The notes below the pieces were generated by a model. That model was not told where the DNA came from, did not search any database, and saw nothing but the letters and a program-made list of their open reading frames with translations. Below, one piece after another: positions 51,658 to 61,247 of a stretch of DNA of 64,000 nt (the stretch's first letter is position 1; the number at the start of each line of letters is the position of its first letter). Made by a program: the position numbers and the translations under genes. This stretch comes from CAVTRI01 sp963737075 (lineage in GTDB: Bacteria; Actinomycetota; Acidimicrobiia; Acidimicrobiales; Palsa-688). The DNA is taken from assembly GCA_963737075.1 (NCBI GenBank), contig CAVTRI010000001.1:2170001-2234000 (forward strand). The letters are read 5' to 3'.

Positions 51658-52650
51658 CTACATGGCCTCGACCTTCGGCATGATCTCCTCCCTCAGCCGC
51701 TTGAGGTCGTCGAGCGTCTTCGAGACCGGCACGTCGTTGAACGGCGGCCAGAGGAGCGGCATCTTCAGCCCCGCCTCCTGGTAGCGCTTGAGGTTGTCGG
51801 TGATCTGCGCCGCGGTACCCACCATCAGATTGCTGCCTTTCCCCTGCGGCGTTTGATCCGTCTCCTCGTCCGTGATCGTGAACCAGATCATGCTGCAAAT
51901 CACGAGATCGTCGATCGAGCGGGAGCTCCCGAGCTTTTCGAGCTCTCGCTGGATGGTGCCGCACCACTGCTGGAGCTCGTCCGGAGTGTCCTGGATTCCG
52001 ATCCAGCCCGCCAGGCGGTACTTCGAGATGCGGTTCGCCGACCGAGTCGGGTCCCTGAGACCGCTGAAAAAGATCGGCGGGTGCGGCTTCTGTACAGGCT
52101 TCACACCGAACCCGCATCTGTCGAAGTCAGCGAATTCGCCGTGGTACTCGAACAGGTCGTTCGTCCAGATGCCCTGCATGATCTCGATCGTCTCCCGCAC
52201 GTGCTTGTGCCGCTTGGGGAAGATGTGCGGGACGCTCGCGGCCGCAAATTCCTCGGGCATCCAGCCGGATCCCACGCCAACGTTGACCCTGCCGTTCGAG
52301 AGGTGATCAACGGTGGCGATCTCCGCCGCGAGGACCCCGGGCGCGCGGAATGGCGTGTCGATGATGCTCATACCGATACGCAACTTCGTCGTCTTCGCGG
52401 CGAGCCAGGGGATCAGCGGCATGCCTTGAAACCACTCGCCGCGAGAGGACACCGGCAACGCCTTCGGGAAATCGGTCATCATGCCGAACGAGTACTGGAG
52501 CTCCTCGCGATCGGAGGCTTCTGGGACGACGATGCGGTCGAGCGTCCAGACGGAGTCGAAGTCAAGCTCCTCGGCGAGGCTGGTGAGATTCTCGAGCTCC
52601 TTGACAGTCACCTTGTTGCGGAAGTTCGGCAAGTAAAGAGCGAGCTTCAT
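51658..52650 (-). CDS. LLM-class F420-dependent oxidoreductase
   Basis: 330 aa. MKLALYLPNFRNKVTVKELE, FDSVWTLDRIVVPEASDREE, LRIGMSIIDTPFRAPGVLAA, HLSNGRVNVGVGSGWMPEEF (cofactor region), HPPIFFSGLRDPTRSANRIS. The fold and the VGVGSGW motif point to F420 use. ATG at 52650 follows AGGAGA; upstream extension is not conserved. It lies 188 bases downstream of an acyl-CoA synthetase on the same strand. Confidence 0.9.
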   Translation of the reverse strand: MKLALYLPNFRNKVTVKELENLTSLAEELDFDSVWTLDRIVVPEASDREELQYSFGMMTDFPKALPVSSRGEWFQGMPLIPWLAAKTTKLRIGMSIIDTPFRAPGVLAAEIATVDHLSNGRVNVGVGSGWMPEEFAAASVPHIFPKRHKHVRETIEIMQGIWTNDLFEYHGEFADFDRCGFGVKPVQKPHPPIFFSGLRDPTRSANRISKYRLAGWIGIQDTPDELQQWCGTIQRELEKLGSSRSIDDLVICSMIWFTITDEETDQTPQGKGSNLMVGTAAQITDNLKRYQEAGLKMPLLWPPFNDVPVSKTLDDLKRLREEIMPKVEAM

Positions 52651-52838
52651 AGGAGAGAGCCTCCTCACTATGCGTCCGTGGCTGGCGACGGCCCCCGCTG
52701 CGGTCGAGCGACACGCTTTCCAGCCCCCCGAGCTGCCGGGCCTGGGTCGATGGTAACAGGTCGTCTGACAGCGGTCCCTCGGACGACGTGGTCGGACATC
52801 TTCCCCAAACCCGGCGGCCGCCCGACCGGGCTCGAGTC

Positions 52839-54389
52839 TCAACGTGGGCCGCCGTCCGCCGTCTCGGCCTGCAGCCGGTCGCGCAGCTCACGTTTGACGA
52901 CCTTGCCGTAGTTGTTGGTCGGCAGGGCGTCGACGACCCGGTAGTCCTTGGGTCGCTTGAAGCGGGCGATGTGGTCGAGGCAGGTCCGGTCGAAGTCCTC
53001 GATCGGCGGCGGGGCGGCGCCGTCGGCGGCCACCACGAAGGCCACTACCGCTTCCCCCCACTCTCTGTCGGGCCGCCCCACGACAGCGGCGGCCCTGATA
53101 CCGGGGTGGCGGAGCAACGCCTCCTCGACCTCCCGGGGATAGATGTTCATTCCCCCGCTGATGATGAGGTCTTTGGACCGATCCCGCAGCGTGAGATATC
53201 CGCCGGCGTCGAAACTGCCGACGTCGCCGGTATGCAGCCAGCCCTCCCGCAGCGCCTCCGCGGTGGCGTCGGGCTCATTCCAGTAGCCGGCCATGACCAC
53301 GTCGCCCCGGACCACCACCTCGCCGACCTCGCCGGCGGGGAGTTCCACGCCGTCGTCAACGACGCGGACCTCGACGTCGGTGCGGGGGACGCCGACGCTC
53401 TGCAGGCGGTCCCGCCACCGGGGATGGTTCCGGTCGGCGTGGTCTGCCTTGGACAGGGCGGTAATTGTCATCGGTGTCTCGCCTTGCCCGTAGATCTGGG
53501 CCAAGCGGGGGCCGAAGATGGCGAGCGCGTCCTCTAGGTCGGCCAGGTACATGGGCGCGCCGCCGTAGATGATCGTCTTCAAGTGCGAGAGGTCCGTGGC
53601 GGCGACCGCTCGGTCGCCAGTCAGCCGCTTCACCATGGTGGGGGCGGCGAAGAATGACATCCCCGGCCAACGCCGCAGGAGGGCCGCAATCTCGTCGCCG
53701 TCGACGCCGCCGGACTGCGGTACCACGCTCACCGCCCCCCGGGCCACATGGGGCAACCCGTAGAGCCCCGAACCGTGCGACAGCGGCGCGGCGTGGAGGA
53801 TGCAGTCCTGCGGCATCACTGGGTCGATGTCGGCGAAGTAGCTGAGTGTCATCATCAGCAGGTTGCGGTGCGTGAGCGTGGCTCCCTTGGGCCGTCCGGT
53901 GGTGCCGCTCGTGTAAAACAGCCAGGCCGGGTCCTCCGGCCGGCGACCGACGAGAGATGCCGGCGTCGACGCCGTGAGCCGGTCCCACCGCTCACCGGGC
54001 GCGACTACGGCCGCCTTCAGCGAAGCGACGGTGCCGACCAGCGACTCGACGTCGCCGGCATGGTCGGCATCGCTCACGACGACGGCCGACTCACTGTGTC
54101 CGAGGATGTAGGCGATCTCATCGCGGTGGAGACGAGCGTTGACCGGCACGGCCACGAGACCGGCGTGCCAGACGGCGAGCAGTGCCTCGAGGTACTCGGG
54201 CCGATTCCGCATCACGACGGCCACCCGGTCCCCGGGCGACAGGCCGAAGTCATCGCGCAGGCCGGCGGCCGCCCCGGCGGTCCGGGCGGCGAACTCGCCC
54301 CAGGTGGCGCATACCCGCTCGCCATCGGCCAGCGCCGGGTCGTCGGGCCGCCGGTGGGCGTGACGCTCCACCCACACAGCCGGGTTCAT
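52839..54389 (-). CDS. AMP-forming acyl-CoA synthetase
   Basis: 516 aa ANL superfamily. Motifs: AWLFYTSGTTGRPKGATLTH (A3, P-loop-like), APLSHGSGLYG, IYGQGETPMTITALS (A5), GWLHTGDVGSFDAGGYLTLR (A7), DRSKDLIISGGMNIYPREVE (A8 hinge), and the adenylation Lys in NNYGKVVKRELRD. It activates a carboxylic acid through an adenylate to its CoA ester. The chain-length or ring preference cannot be read. Divergent from the PPOX-like gene. Confidence 0.93.
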   Translation of the reverse strand: MNPAVWVERHAHRRPDDPALADGERVCATWGEFAARTAGAAAGLRDDFGLSPGDRVAVVMRNRPEYLEALLAVWHAGLVAVPVNARLHRDEIAYILGHSESAVVVSDADHAGDVESLVGTVASLKAAVVAPGERWDRLTASTPASLVGRRPEDPAWLFYTSGTTGRPKGATLTHRNLLMMTLSYFADIDPVMPQDCILHAAPLSHGSGLYGLPHVARGAVSVVPQSGGVDGDEIAALLRRWPGMSFFAAPTMVKRLTGDRAVAATDLSHLKTIIYGGAPMYLADLEDALAIFGPRLAQIYGQGETPMTITALSKADHADRNHPRWRDRLQSVGVPRTDVEVRVVDDGVELPAGEVGEVVVRGDVVMAGYWNEPDATAEALREGWLHTGDVGSFDAGGYLTLRDRSKDLIISGGMNIYPREVEEALLRHPGIRAAAVVGRPDREWGEAVVAFVVAADGAAPPPIEDFDRTCLDHIARFKRPKDYRVVDALPTNNYGKVVKRELRDRLQAETADGGPR

Positions 54390-54604
54390 CGCACCGTCTT
54401 CTGCTCGGAGATCGAGGCGACAGCGTCCGAGCGCGAGTGCCCCAACACGAGGCGAGCGTAGCGCCGTTCGGGACCGGGATCACGGTGGTCAACACCCGTC
54501 GACACACCCCGACGGACTATCATCACAGCGCCGGAGATAAGCTCCGCCACGGCCGCCGGGGTCCTCACATCGACTCCTATGTCCATGGCTACCAATCCAC
54601 TGCG

Positions 54605-55033
54605 ATGAGGCTCGCCGACCAGGAGGCCCAGGCACGGCTGGGGGCGCACGACCACGGGATTCTGTGCACGGTGCACCCCAAGCGGGGCGTCGATGCCGTG
54701 CCCGTCGCGTACGTGGTAGACGAAGACGGCTACGTTGGCGTGCCCGTCGACCGGGTGAAACCGAAGGCGTCGTTACGGCTGCAGCGGGAGCGGAACCTGG
54801 AGGCGGACTCGCGAGCCACGCTGCTGGTCGAGAACTGGGACGGCAACGACTGGTCACGGCTGTGGTGGGTGCGGGCCGAGCTTCGCTGGCAGGGCGACGC
54901 CGCCGCCAGCCGGGCGACGGCCCTGGCCGCCCGACTGGCTGGGCGCTACCCGCAGTACCAGGAGCAGCCCTTCGCCCGGGTGCTGGTGCTGCGCATCGTC
55001 GGCGTCACCGGCTGGGCCGCCGGCGACAGCTGA
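54605..55033 (+). CDS. PPOX-class split-barrel flavin/F420-binding protein
   Basis: 142 aa. DHGILCTVHPKRGVDAVPVA, YVVDEDGYVGVPVDRVKPKA, RLQRERNLEADSRATLLVEN, WDGNDWSRLWWVRAELRWQG. This matches the short F420-linked PPOX proteins of actinobacteria (pyridoxamine-phosphate-oxidase fold). Likely a cytoplasmic F420-dependent reductase or a carrier of the cofactor. ATG at 54605; the frame is open upstream but not conserved. Confidence 0.85.
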   Translation: MRLADQEAQARLGAHDHGILCTVHPKRGVDAVPVAYVVDEDGYVGVPVDRVKPKASLRLQRERNLEADSRATLLVENWDGNDWSRLWWVRAELRWQGDAAASRATALAARLAGRYPQYQEQPFARVLVLRIVGVTGWAAGDS

Positions 55034-55177
55034 TCCCCGGGCATTGAGCCCTCCTGTTGGCGGAACCCGTCCCGACTCTCGTGCCACCACGTTCGGCCGG
55101 CCGTGCTCATTCGACTCCCCCTACTGGACTGCATCACAACACGGCGGGCGCAGAACCGGCCGAATAGAGTTCGGCGA

Positions 55178-56050
55178 ATGTCGGGTGGGACCAGCAATAC
55201 ACGCGTCGCGTTCGTTACCGGGGCCAGCCGGGGCATAGGCCGCTGTGCGGCCGTGGCCCTGGCCGAGGCAGGCTACGACGTCGCGGTGAGCGCACGCACC
55301 GTGCGGGAAGGGGAGGGCCGCACTGAGGCCACCTCGGTCAGGGTCGAGGAGCCGATCGTCACCCTGCCGGGCAGCCTCGAATCGACAGCGGCGGAGGTCC
55401 AAGCCCGGGGACGGCGGGCCTTGATCGTGCCCATGGACCTGCTCGACCACGAGGCGCTGCTGGTCGCGCCGCAAGCGGTCCTCGAGCAGTGGGGCCGGAT
55501 CGACGTCCTGGTGAACAATGCCATCTACCAGGCCGGCGGCACCATGGACCGATTCCTCGACTTGACCCTGGAGACCATGACCAAGCTCGTGGCGGGCAAC
55601 TACGTCCACCAGGTGCTGCTCACCCAGGCTGTGCTGCCCGCCATGCTCGACGCCGGTTCAGGCCGCGTTATCAACATGGTTTCCGGCTCGGCTCGGTTCG
55701 ATCCCCCCGCCCCTCCGGGCGAAGGCGGATGGGGCATCGGCTACTCGGCGTCAAAGGCGGCCTTCGGTCGGGTCGCCGGCGGCATCAACGCCGAGTTCTC
55801 GAGCCGCGACGTAGTGGCCTTCAACGTCGATCCCGGGAACGTGGTCACCGAGAAACGCAAGGCGCTTCGGCCCGACGACCCCTACCGGGAGACGTTCGGC
55901 GCCGCCCCCGCCGAGGCCGCCGGCCAGGTGATCGCCTGGCTGGCCTACAGCCCCGACGCCCGACGGTTCCTGGGCAAGTGGATGTACGCCCCAAAGCTGT
56001 GCGCCGATCTGGACCTCCTGCCGGGCTGGCGTGCCGAATTCTCGGAGTGA
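55178..56050 (+). CDS. Short-chain dehydrogenase/reductase
   Basis: 290 aa. VAFVTGASRGIGRCAAVALA, DVLVNNAIYQAGGTMDRFLD (NNAI replaces NNAG), VINMVSGSARFDPP with the catalytic Ser, GYSASKAAFGRVA with Tyr/Lys, and a long insertion before the first helix end (EEPIVTLPGSLESTAAEVQA). ATG at 55178. Member of the extended-loop SDRs common in actinobacterial catabolism. Substrate unknown. Confidence 0.9.
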   Translation: MSGGTSNTRVAFVTGASRGIGRCAAVALAEAGYDVAVSARTVREGEGRTEATSVRVEEPIVTLPGSLESTAAEVQARGRRALIVPMDLLDHEALLVAPQAVLEQWGRIDVLVNNAIYQAGGTMDRFLDLTLETMTKLVAGNYVHQVLLTQAVLPAMLDAGSGRVINMVSGSARFDPPAPPGEGGWGIGYSASKAAFGRVAGGINAEFSSRDVVAFNVDPGNVVTEKRKALRPDDPYRETFGAAPAEAAGQVIAWLAYSPDARRFLGKWMYAPKLCADLDLLPGWRAEFSE

Positions 56051-56146
56051 GTCTTTAACAAGGGCCGGCTTTCGGCTGCTATCGGACCGCGGTCTCGCCG
56101 GCTGTCTTCGGGCTTGGCGACCGGGAGCTGGGCGCGAGACTTGGGC

Positions 56147-56848
56147 ATGGATGACACCCTGAGTCCCACGAACGACCCCGCAGAGGCCGAGGCTCGTCTC
56201 GCCATGCCGCTGGTCGAGGCGATGTGTACCCAGCGCGCAGTCCGGCGCGTCACCTTTGATCCGGTCGACGACCGGATCGTGCTGCGGTGCCTGGAGCTGG
56301 CGTTGGAGGCGCCTACTGGCTCAAACGGGCAGAACTGGGAGTTCGTCGTCGTGAAGGACCGCTCGATCAAGGCGTCGCTTGCTGACCAGTACCGGCGCGC
56401 CTGGAGGGTTTACGGGGGTCTGGCCCGTCGCAGCTCCGACGCCCAGACCGACAGGATCCTGAAATCGGTGCGGTGGCAGGTCGAACACTTCGAGGAAATC
56501 CCGGTACTGGTGGTGTGCTGCCTACGAGGTCAAGCACTGCTGCCGTTCATTCCCGAGCCGCCGATCATGGCGTCGAGCCACTACGGATCGATTTACCCTA
56601 GTGTTCAGAACCTCCTGCTCGCCGCTCGATCGATTGGCCTCGGTGGTGCCCTCATTACGTTGCCGTTGTGGTCCACCATGCTGGCTCGTCGCATGCTCCG
56701 CCTGCCGCTGACCGTCGAGCCGTGTTGCATCGTGACCCTCGGTTGGCCCAAAGGCCGCTACGGCCGCAAGGCACGCAAGCCGGTCGGCGGGGTCGTGCAT
56801 CTTGACCACTACGGCGAGCAGCCGTGGCGCGAGGGGGGGTCGGCGTAA
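56147..56848 (+). CDS. Nitroreductase-family FMN protein
   Basis: 233 aa. MCTQRAVRRVTFDPVDDRIV, ALEAPTGSNGQNWEFVVVKD (FMN and substrate loop), YGSIYPSVQNLLLAARSIGL, GGALITLPLWS, TLGWPKGRYGRKARKPVGGV. It is an NAD(P)H- or F420-linked flavin reductase acting on nitro, quinone or similar groups. ATG at 56147. It converges with the GlnRS gene. Confidence 0.9.
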   Translation: MDDTLSPTNDPAEAEARLAMPLVEAMCTQRAVRRVTFDPVDDRIVLRCLELALEAPTGSNGQNWEFVVVKDRSIKASLADQYRRAWRVYGGLARRSSDAQTDRILKSVRWQVEHFEEIPVLVVCCLRGQALLPFIPEPPIMASSHYGSIYPSVQNLLLAARSIGLGGALITLPLWSTMLARRMLRLPLTVEPCCIVTLGWPKGRYGRKARKPVGGVVHLDHYGEQPWREGGSA

Positions 56849-56883
56849 AGCGGGCACGAGACGTGATGGTGTTGGCCCCGTTC

Positions 56884-59232
56884 CTATCGCCCGTTGGCGA
56901 GGCGGTCGGCGAGGAGCTGCTGGACGACTTGCGGGTTGGCTTTGCCTGCGGAAGATTTCACGACCTGGCCGATGAAGAACCCGAGCAGGCCGGTCTTGCC
57001 GGTTCGGTACTGGTTCACCTTGTCCGGGTTGGCAGCCAGGACCTCGTCGACGATGCCACCAATGGCGCCTTCGTCGCTGACCTGAGCCAGACCCCGCTCG
57101 GAGATGATCGCTCGCGGGTCTCCGCCATGCCGCACCATCTCGGCAAAGACCTCCCTGGCCCCCACTCCGGTGATCTCGCCGGAATTGACCGCCAAAAGCA
57201 GGGCAGCGAGCCCGGCGCCGGTCAACGGCGTTCGATCGATGGGACGATCGCCGAGCTCGCGGGGCAGGTCATTGATGACCCAACGAGCCGTGACCTCGGA
57301 GGGGGCGCCGGCGCCGACCGTCTGCTCGAAGAGGTCGCCGGTGACCCGGTCAGCGGTCAAGAGGTCCACCTCGTCCTCAGTCAGGCCGTATTTCACGGGC
57401 CAGGTGGCGAAGCGATCGGCCAGCAACGGGTCCCGCGCCCGGGCTTCCGCCCGGTACTCAGTCCGGCTCTTCCGTGGAGGGCGCGTGCTGGTCCTCTGAG
57501 CGGGGCGCTCGGCCCCGGCCGGAGCTAGTTGCGTCGGCCCTGAGGGCTGCGCCTTGGTTTGCCACGAATCGCGCAGCGTCACGATTCGGTTCAAGACCGG
57601 TGCATCAGGCTTCGAATCCCCGTCGTCGAACACGAAATAGCCGACGCGTTCCAGCTGCCAGCGGCTCCCCGGCTCCGCGGCGGACAGGCTCGGCTCGAGG
57701 CGGGCGCCACGGACGACCTCCACCGAGTGGGGATTCAGCTCGTCGCCCGCTCCGTCCTCCGGCCGGGCGCCCAGGAACAGGCGGTCGTAAAGGCGCACTT
57801 CGGCCGGGATCGACTGGCCGTCCGGGACCCAATGGATGACGCCCCAGACCTTTACCCACGGAGGCTTCTTTCCCACCGAGCCTGCGAGGTGATGGCAGCG
57901 GAGCTCGACGACGTCCCCTCCCTCTGTGACGACCTCATCACACGTGATGCATGGGCCGTGCCGCAGCCGGACCGTGCGGCCCGGGGCCAGCCGCTGATAC
58001 CCAGTGGGCGGGTCGAGGGAGAAGTCATCTCGTTCGATCAGAATCTGTCGCTCGAAGGGGATGGTGCGTTGGCCGGGCTTGCCGACGTCGGGCGGAAAGT
58101 ACGGGCCGGTCATTGGCTCGATGCAGCCCTCGGGCCACGACGTGATGGTGACCGGAAGCGGGTGGAGAACCCCCAGCACTCGAGGAGCCGTCCAATTGAG
58201 GTCGTCCCGGACGCAGAAATCCAACTTGTCGATGTCGACCGTGGAGTTGACCTTGGCGACACCAACCAGGTCGGCAAAGGCCCGCACCGCCCCAGGACTG
58301 ATGCCCCGGCGGCGAATGGCGGCGATCGTCGGCATTCTCGGATCGTCCCACCCGTTGACGTAACCCTCCTCAACCAGCGCCAGGAGCCTCCGCTTGCTCA
58401 AGACGGTGTAGTCCAGGTTGAGGCGGGCGAACTCGTACTGCTGAGGGCGGCTATACCCGTGTTGTTCAGCGACGCCCGTGTGCGCGATGACCCAGTCGTA
58501 GAGCTCGCGGTTGTTCTCGAACTCGAGCGTGCAGAGCGAGTGGGTGACGCCTTCGATGGCGTCGGAGATGGGATGCGCCCAGTCATACATGGGGTAGATC
58601 GGCCAGGCGTCGCCGGTGCGGTGGTGGTGAGCGTGGCGGATCCGGTACAGGAGCGGGTCGCGCATCTTCATATTCGCGGCGCCGAGATCGATCTTGGCTC
58701 TGAGTACGCAGCTGCCGTCGGGCAAGTCCCCCGCCCGCATCTGATGCAGCAGCTCCAAGTTCTCGTCGACTGATCGGTCCCGGTACGGCGAGGGGCGGCC
58801 GGGCTCGGTCAGGCTGCCCCGATAGTCCCTGATCTCATCTTCGCTGAGATGATCGATATACGCCTCGCCGGCTAACACGAGTGCCTCGGCGAGCGCGTAC
58901 ATCTCGTCGAAATAGTCGGACGCGTAAAGCGGCCGATCCCCGAACGAGAACCCCAGCCAAGTGACGTCACGGACAATGGATTCGACGTACTCGGCCGCTT
59001 CGGTCAGCGGATTGGTGTCGTCGAAGCGAAGATAGCACTGGCCTCCGTACTGCTCGGCCAAGCCGAAGTTGAGGCAGATCGACTTGGCGTGACCTATGTG
59101 CAGGTAGCCGTTTGGCTCGGGAGGAAAGCGGGTGACGACGCGACCGCCGTGTCGCCCCGTGCGGAGGTCATCCTCGACGATCTCCCGGATGAAGTCCCGG
59201 CTGCCGACGCCGGTGCTGACATCTCCTGCCAC
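56884..59232 (-). CDS. glnS: Glutaminyl-tRNA synthetase fused to a GatB/YqeY domain
   Basis: 782 aa; ordinary GlnRS is about 550. Catalytic core: FPPEPNGYLHIGHAKSICLN (HIGH), YPMYDWAHPISDAIEGVTHS, LDYTVLSKRRLLALVEEGYV (KMSKS equivalent). Anticodon-binding beta barrels follow (TVRLRHGPCITCDEVVTEGG, VGYFVFDDGDSKPDAPVLNR). After a Pro/Arg-rich linker near residues 560-605 comes a YqeY/GatB tail (YGLTEDEVDLLTADRVTGDL, GLLGFFIGQVVKSSAGKANP) that helps tRNA binding, as in Deinococcus GlnRS. It attaches Gln to tRNA-Gln. Many actinobacteria lack GlnRS and use GatCAB, so it may be an acquired gene or a lineage trait. Confidence 0.96.
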   Translation of the reverse strand: MAGDVSTGVGSRDFIREIVEDDLRTGRHGGRVVTRFPPEPNGYLHIGHAKSICLNFGLAEQYGGQCYLRFDDTNPLTEAAEYVESIVRDVTWLGFSFGDRPLYASDYFDEMYALAEALVLAGEAYIDHLSEDEIRDYRGSLTEPGRPSPYRDRSVDENLELLHQMRAGDLPDGSCVLRAKIDLGAANMKMRDPLLYRIRHAHHHRTGDAWPIYPMYDWAHPISDAIEGVTHSLCTLEFENNRELYDWVIAHTGVAEQHGYSRPQQYEFARLNLDYTVLSKRRLLALVEEGYVNGWDDPRMPTIAAIRRRGISPGAVRAFADLVGVAKVNSTVDIDKLDFCVRDDLNWTAPRVLGVLHPLPVTITSWPEGCIEPMTGPYFPPDVGKPGQRTIPFERQILIERDDFSLDPPTGYQRLAPGRTVRLRHGPCITCDEVVTEGGDVVELRCHHLAGSVGKKPPWVKVWGVIHWVPDGQSIPAEVRLYDRLFLGARPEDGAGDELNPHSVEVVRGARLEPSLSAAEPGSRWQLERVGYFVFDDGDSKPDAPVLNRIVTLRDSWQTKAQPSGPTQLAPAGAERPAQRTSTRPPRKSRTEYRAEARARDPLLADRFATWPVKYGLTEDEVDLLTADRVTGDLFEQTVGAGAPSEVTARWVINDLPRELGDRPIDRTPLTGAGLAALLLAVNSGEITGVGAREVFAEMVRHGGDPRAIISERGLAQVSDEGAIGGIVDEVLAANPDKVNQYRTGKTGLLGFFIGQVVKSSAGKANPQVVQQLLADRLANGR

Positions 59233-59273
59233 GACGGGGCACTCTAATGCCGGGACATCCGGTTCCCCCGGCG

Positions 59274-60333
59274 TCAGATCGGCATCCCTACGGCGCGGTG
59301 ACGCCGGGCGATGTCCGCGATCAACTCGATCGCCCCGGCCTGCGAGGTGGCGATGTGCAGACCGGTGATCCCCGATTCGGCCCAGGCGGCGTATCTGCTC
59401 TCGATGCGGGCGGGCGGCCCGACCAGAGCGCCGTCGTCCACGTACTCGTCGGGGATGGCGGCTGCCGCCTCCTCCTTGCGGCCAGCGAGGAACAGCTCTT
59501 GCACCCGGTTGGCAACTTCTGCATACCCGCGCTGCTCCATGGTCTGTTTGTGGAAGTTGAGCGACGGGGCGCCCATGCCTCCGACGTACAGCGCGACGTT
59601 GGGCTTGAGGCGGCGGAGGGCGTCGGACACGTCATTGGTGAGGATCACGCCGACCCCGGCTTCGATGGAGAAATCCTTCCACGATTTTCCGTTGCCGGCC
59701 CGCTCGAAGCCCTCCTCGATCGGCTTGCGCAGCCGGTCCATCTGGCCGGGAACGAACCGCAACGGCATGAGCCCGTCGCACAGTTCTCCGCAGAGACGGA
59801 GCATTGCATCGCCGCCGCTGCCGAGCCAGATGGGGATGTCGGGCGTCGCGTGGAGGATCGACCGCAGGGGCTTGCCGAGCTCCGACGAGCCCGGGCCGTG
59901 GTAGGGCAACGAGAATCTCGGCGCCGGCGTGGGAGACCGGTTCCTCGCGTCGGAAGACCTTCCGCATGATCGTCACGTAGTCACGGACCCGGTAATAGGG
60001 GCGGCCCCACGGCTGGCCGTACCACCCTTCGACGATCTGGGGACCGGACACCCCGAGCCCGACGATCATGCGGCCGCCGCCAGCGAGGCCGTCCACGGTC
60101 ATCGACTGCATCGCGCACATCGCCGGCGGGCGACCCGCCAGCTGCATGATCGACGTCCCGAGCCGGATTCGGCTGGTACGCGCCGCGATCCACGCCAGCG
60201 GGGTGATGGCGTCGGAGCCGTACGCCTCTGCGGTCCACACCGAGTCGTAGCCAAGTTTCTCGGCGAGCGTCACCAGATGGATCGGGATGTCCACGACCGG
60301 CCCCGAATAGCCAATCGACAGTCCGAGCTTCAT
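59274..60333 (-). pseudogene. LLM-class F420-dependent oxidoreductase, frameshifted near 59910
   Basis: First part: MKLGLSIGYSGPVVDIPIHL, GYDSVWTAEAYGSDAITPLA, IMQLAGRPPAMCAMQSMTVD, MIVGLGVSGPQIVEGWYGQP. Second part, one base off: LPYHGPGSSELGKPLRSILH, IPIWLGSGGDAMLRLCGELC. Joined they make a usual LLM enzyme of about 350 aa of the type that has GVSGPQIVEGWYG. One extra base in GAGATTCTCGTTGCC accounts for the shift. ATG at 60333. Confidence 0.85.
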
Positions 60334-60424
60334 GTCACACCTCACCGGTCGTCCGCGTGCGCGTACCCTAATGCCGTCTGCCGTTCCCCGGGGCGTGGCC
60401 GCCCGGCCGGGGCCGGGGCGCCGT

Positions 60425-61131
60425 TCAGATCATGAACTTCGCCTGCTCGATCCGGAGCCGCAGGCGGGTGTAGCGCTTGTCCCGGTCGCTGCTGAAGAGG
60501 ATGTGCTGGTCGGCGGTGTGGATGTCGCGCGGACAGCGCTGGACGGGATGGTCGGCGTACACCGCCTCGGCACCGGCGAGCCGGAACACCCAGTCGACCG
60601 CCTGGACGCCGGCGCGCATGGCGTGGTTGGCCGCCAGCAGCATCCGGGCCGCTGCTCGAGCGAGGGGGCGTCCCCCGCCGAGCAGGTCCCCCATAGGTCG
60701 GCGACCACCTCGAAGACGTACGCCCGCGCGGCCTGGACCTCCGCCTCGGCCCGGGCCAGCTCCACCTGGGCGAAGCCGTCCTCGGCGACGGTGGCGCCCG
60801 GGGCACCGCGGAACTTGGTCCGGGCTATGGCCGTGAACTCGTCGAGCGTCCGGCGGGCGACGCCGAGCGGGAGGCCGACCATCATGATCGCCGCCAGCGT
60901 GAACAGCGGAAGCTTCCACAGGGGTCCCGGATGGCCGGCAGGCTCGAATACCGGGGCGGCGAGGTGGCCCTCCGGTACCCGCCATCCGCGAATCGACAGG
61001 TGGTGACTGCCGGTGCCGCGGAGGCCGATCGAGTCCCAGGTGTCCTCCATGTCGGCGGCTTCGCGAGGGACAAAGGCGAAGCGCCAATCGGGCACGCCCG
61101 GGGCTCGTTCGCAGGGGGCGTCGCCGTCCAT
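60425..61131 (-). pseudogene. Acyl-CoA dehydrogenase remnant, 5' truncated and frameshifted
   Basis: Only the C-terminal two thirds remain: PDWRFAFVPREAADMEDTWD, SIGLRGTGSHHLSIRGWRVP, then the helical domain (LPLGVARRTLDEFTAIARTK, QVELARAEAEVQAARAYVFE). A shift near 60690 puts RMLLAANHAMRAGVQAVDWV and FRLAGAEAVYADHPVQRCPR into another frame. No N-terminal FAD domain lies upstream. It resembles flavin-dependent monooxygenases or dehydrogenases of the acyl-CoA dehydrogenase fold. Confidence 0.8.
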
Positions 61132-61247
61132 GACGCCCGGGCCTGCTTGCCGCTCACCGCGCCCTCCCCTCGTCGAGGCCCGACTGTACCCGAGGCTCCG
61201 GCGATGGCCCGGCCGCCGAACCTACCGATCGATCGACCGCTACCGGG

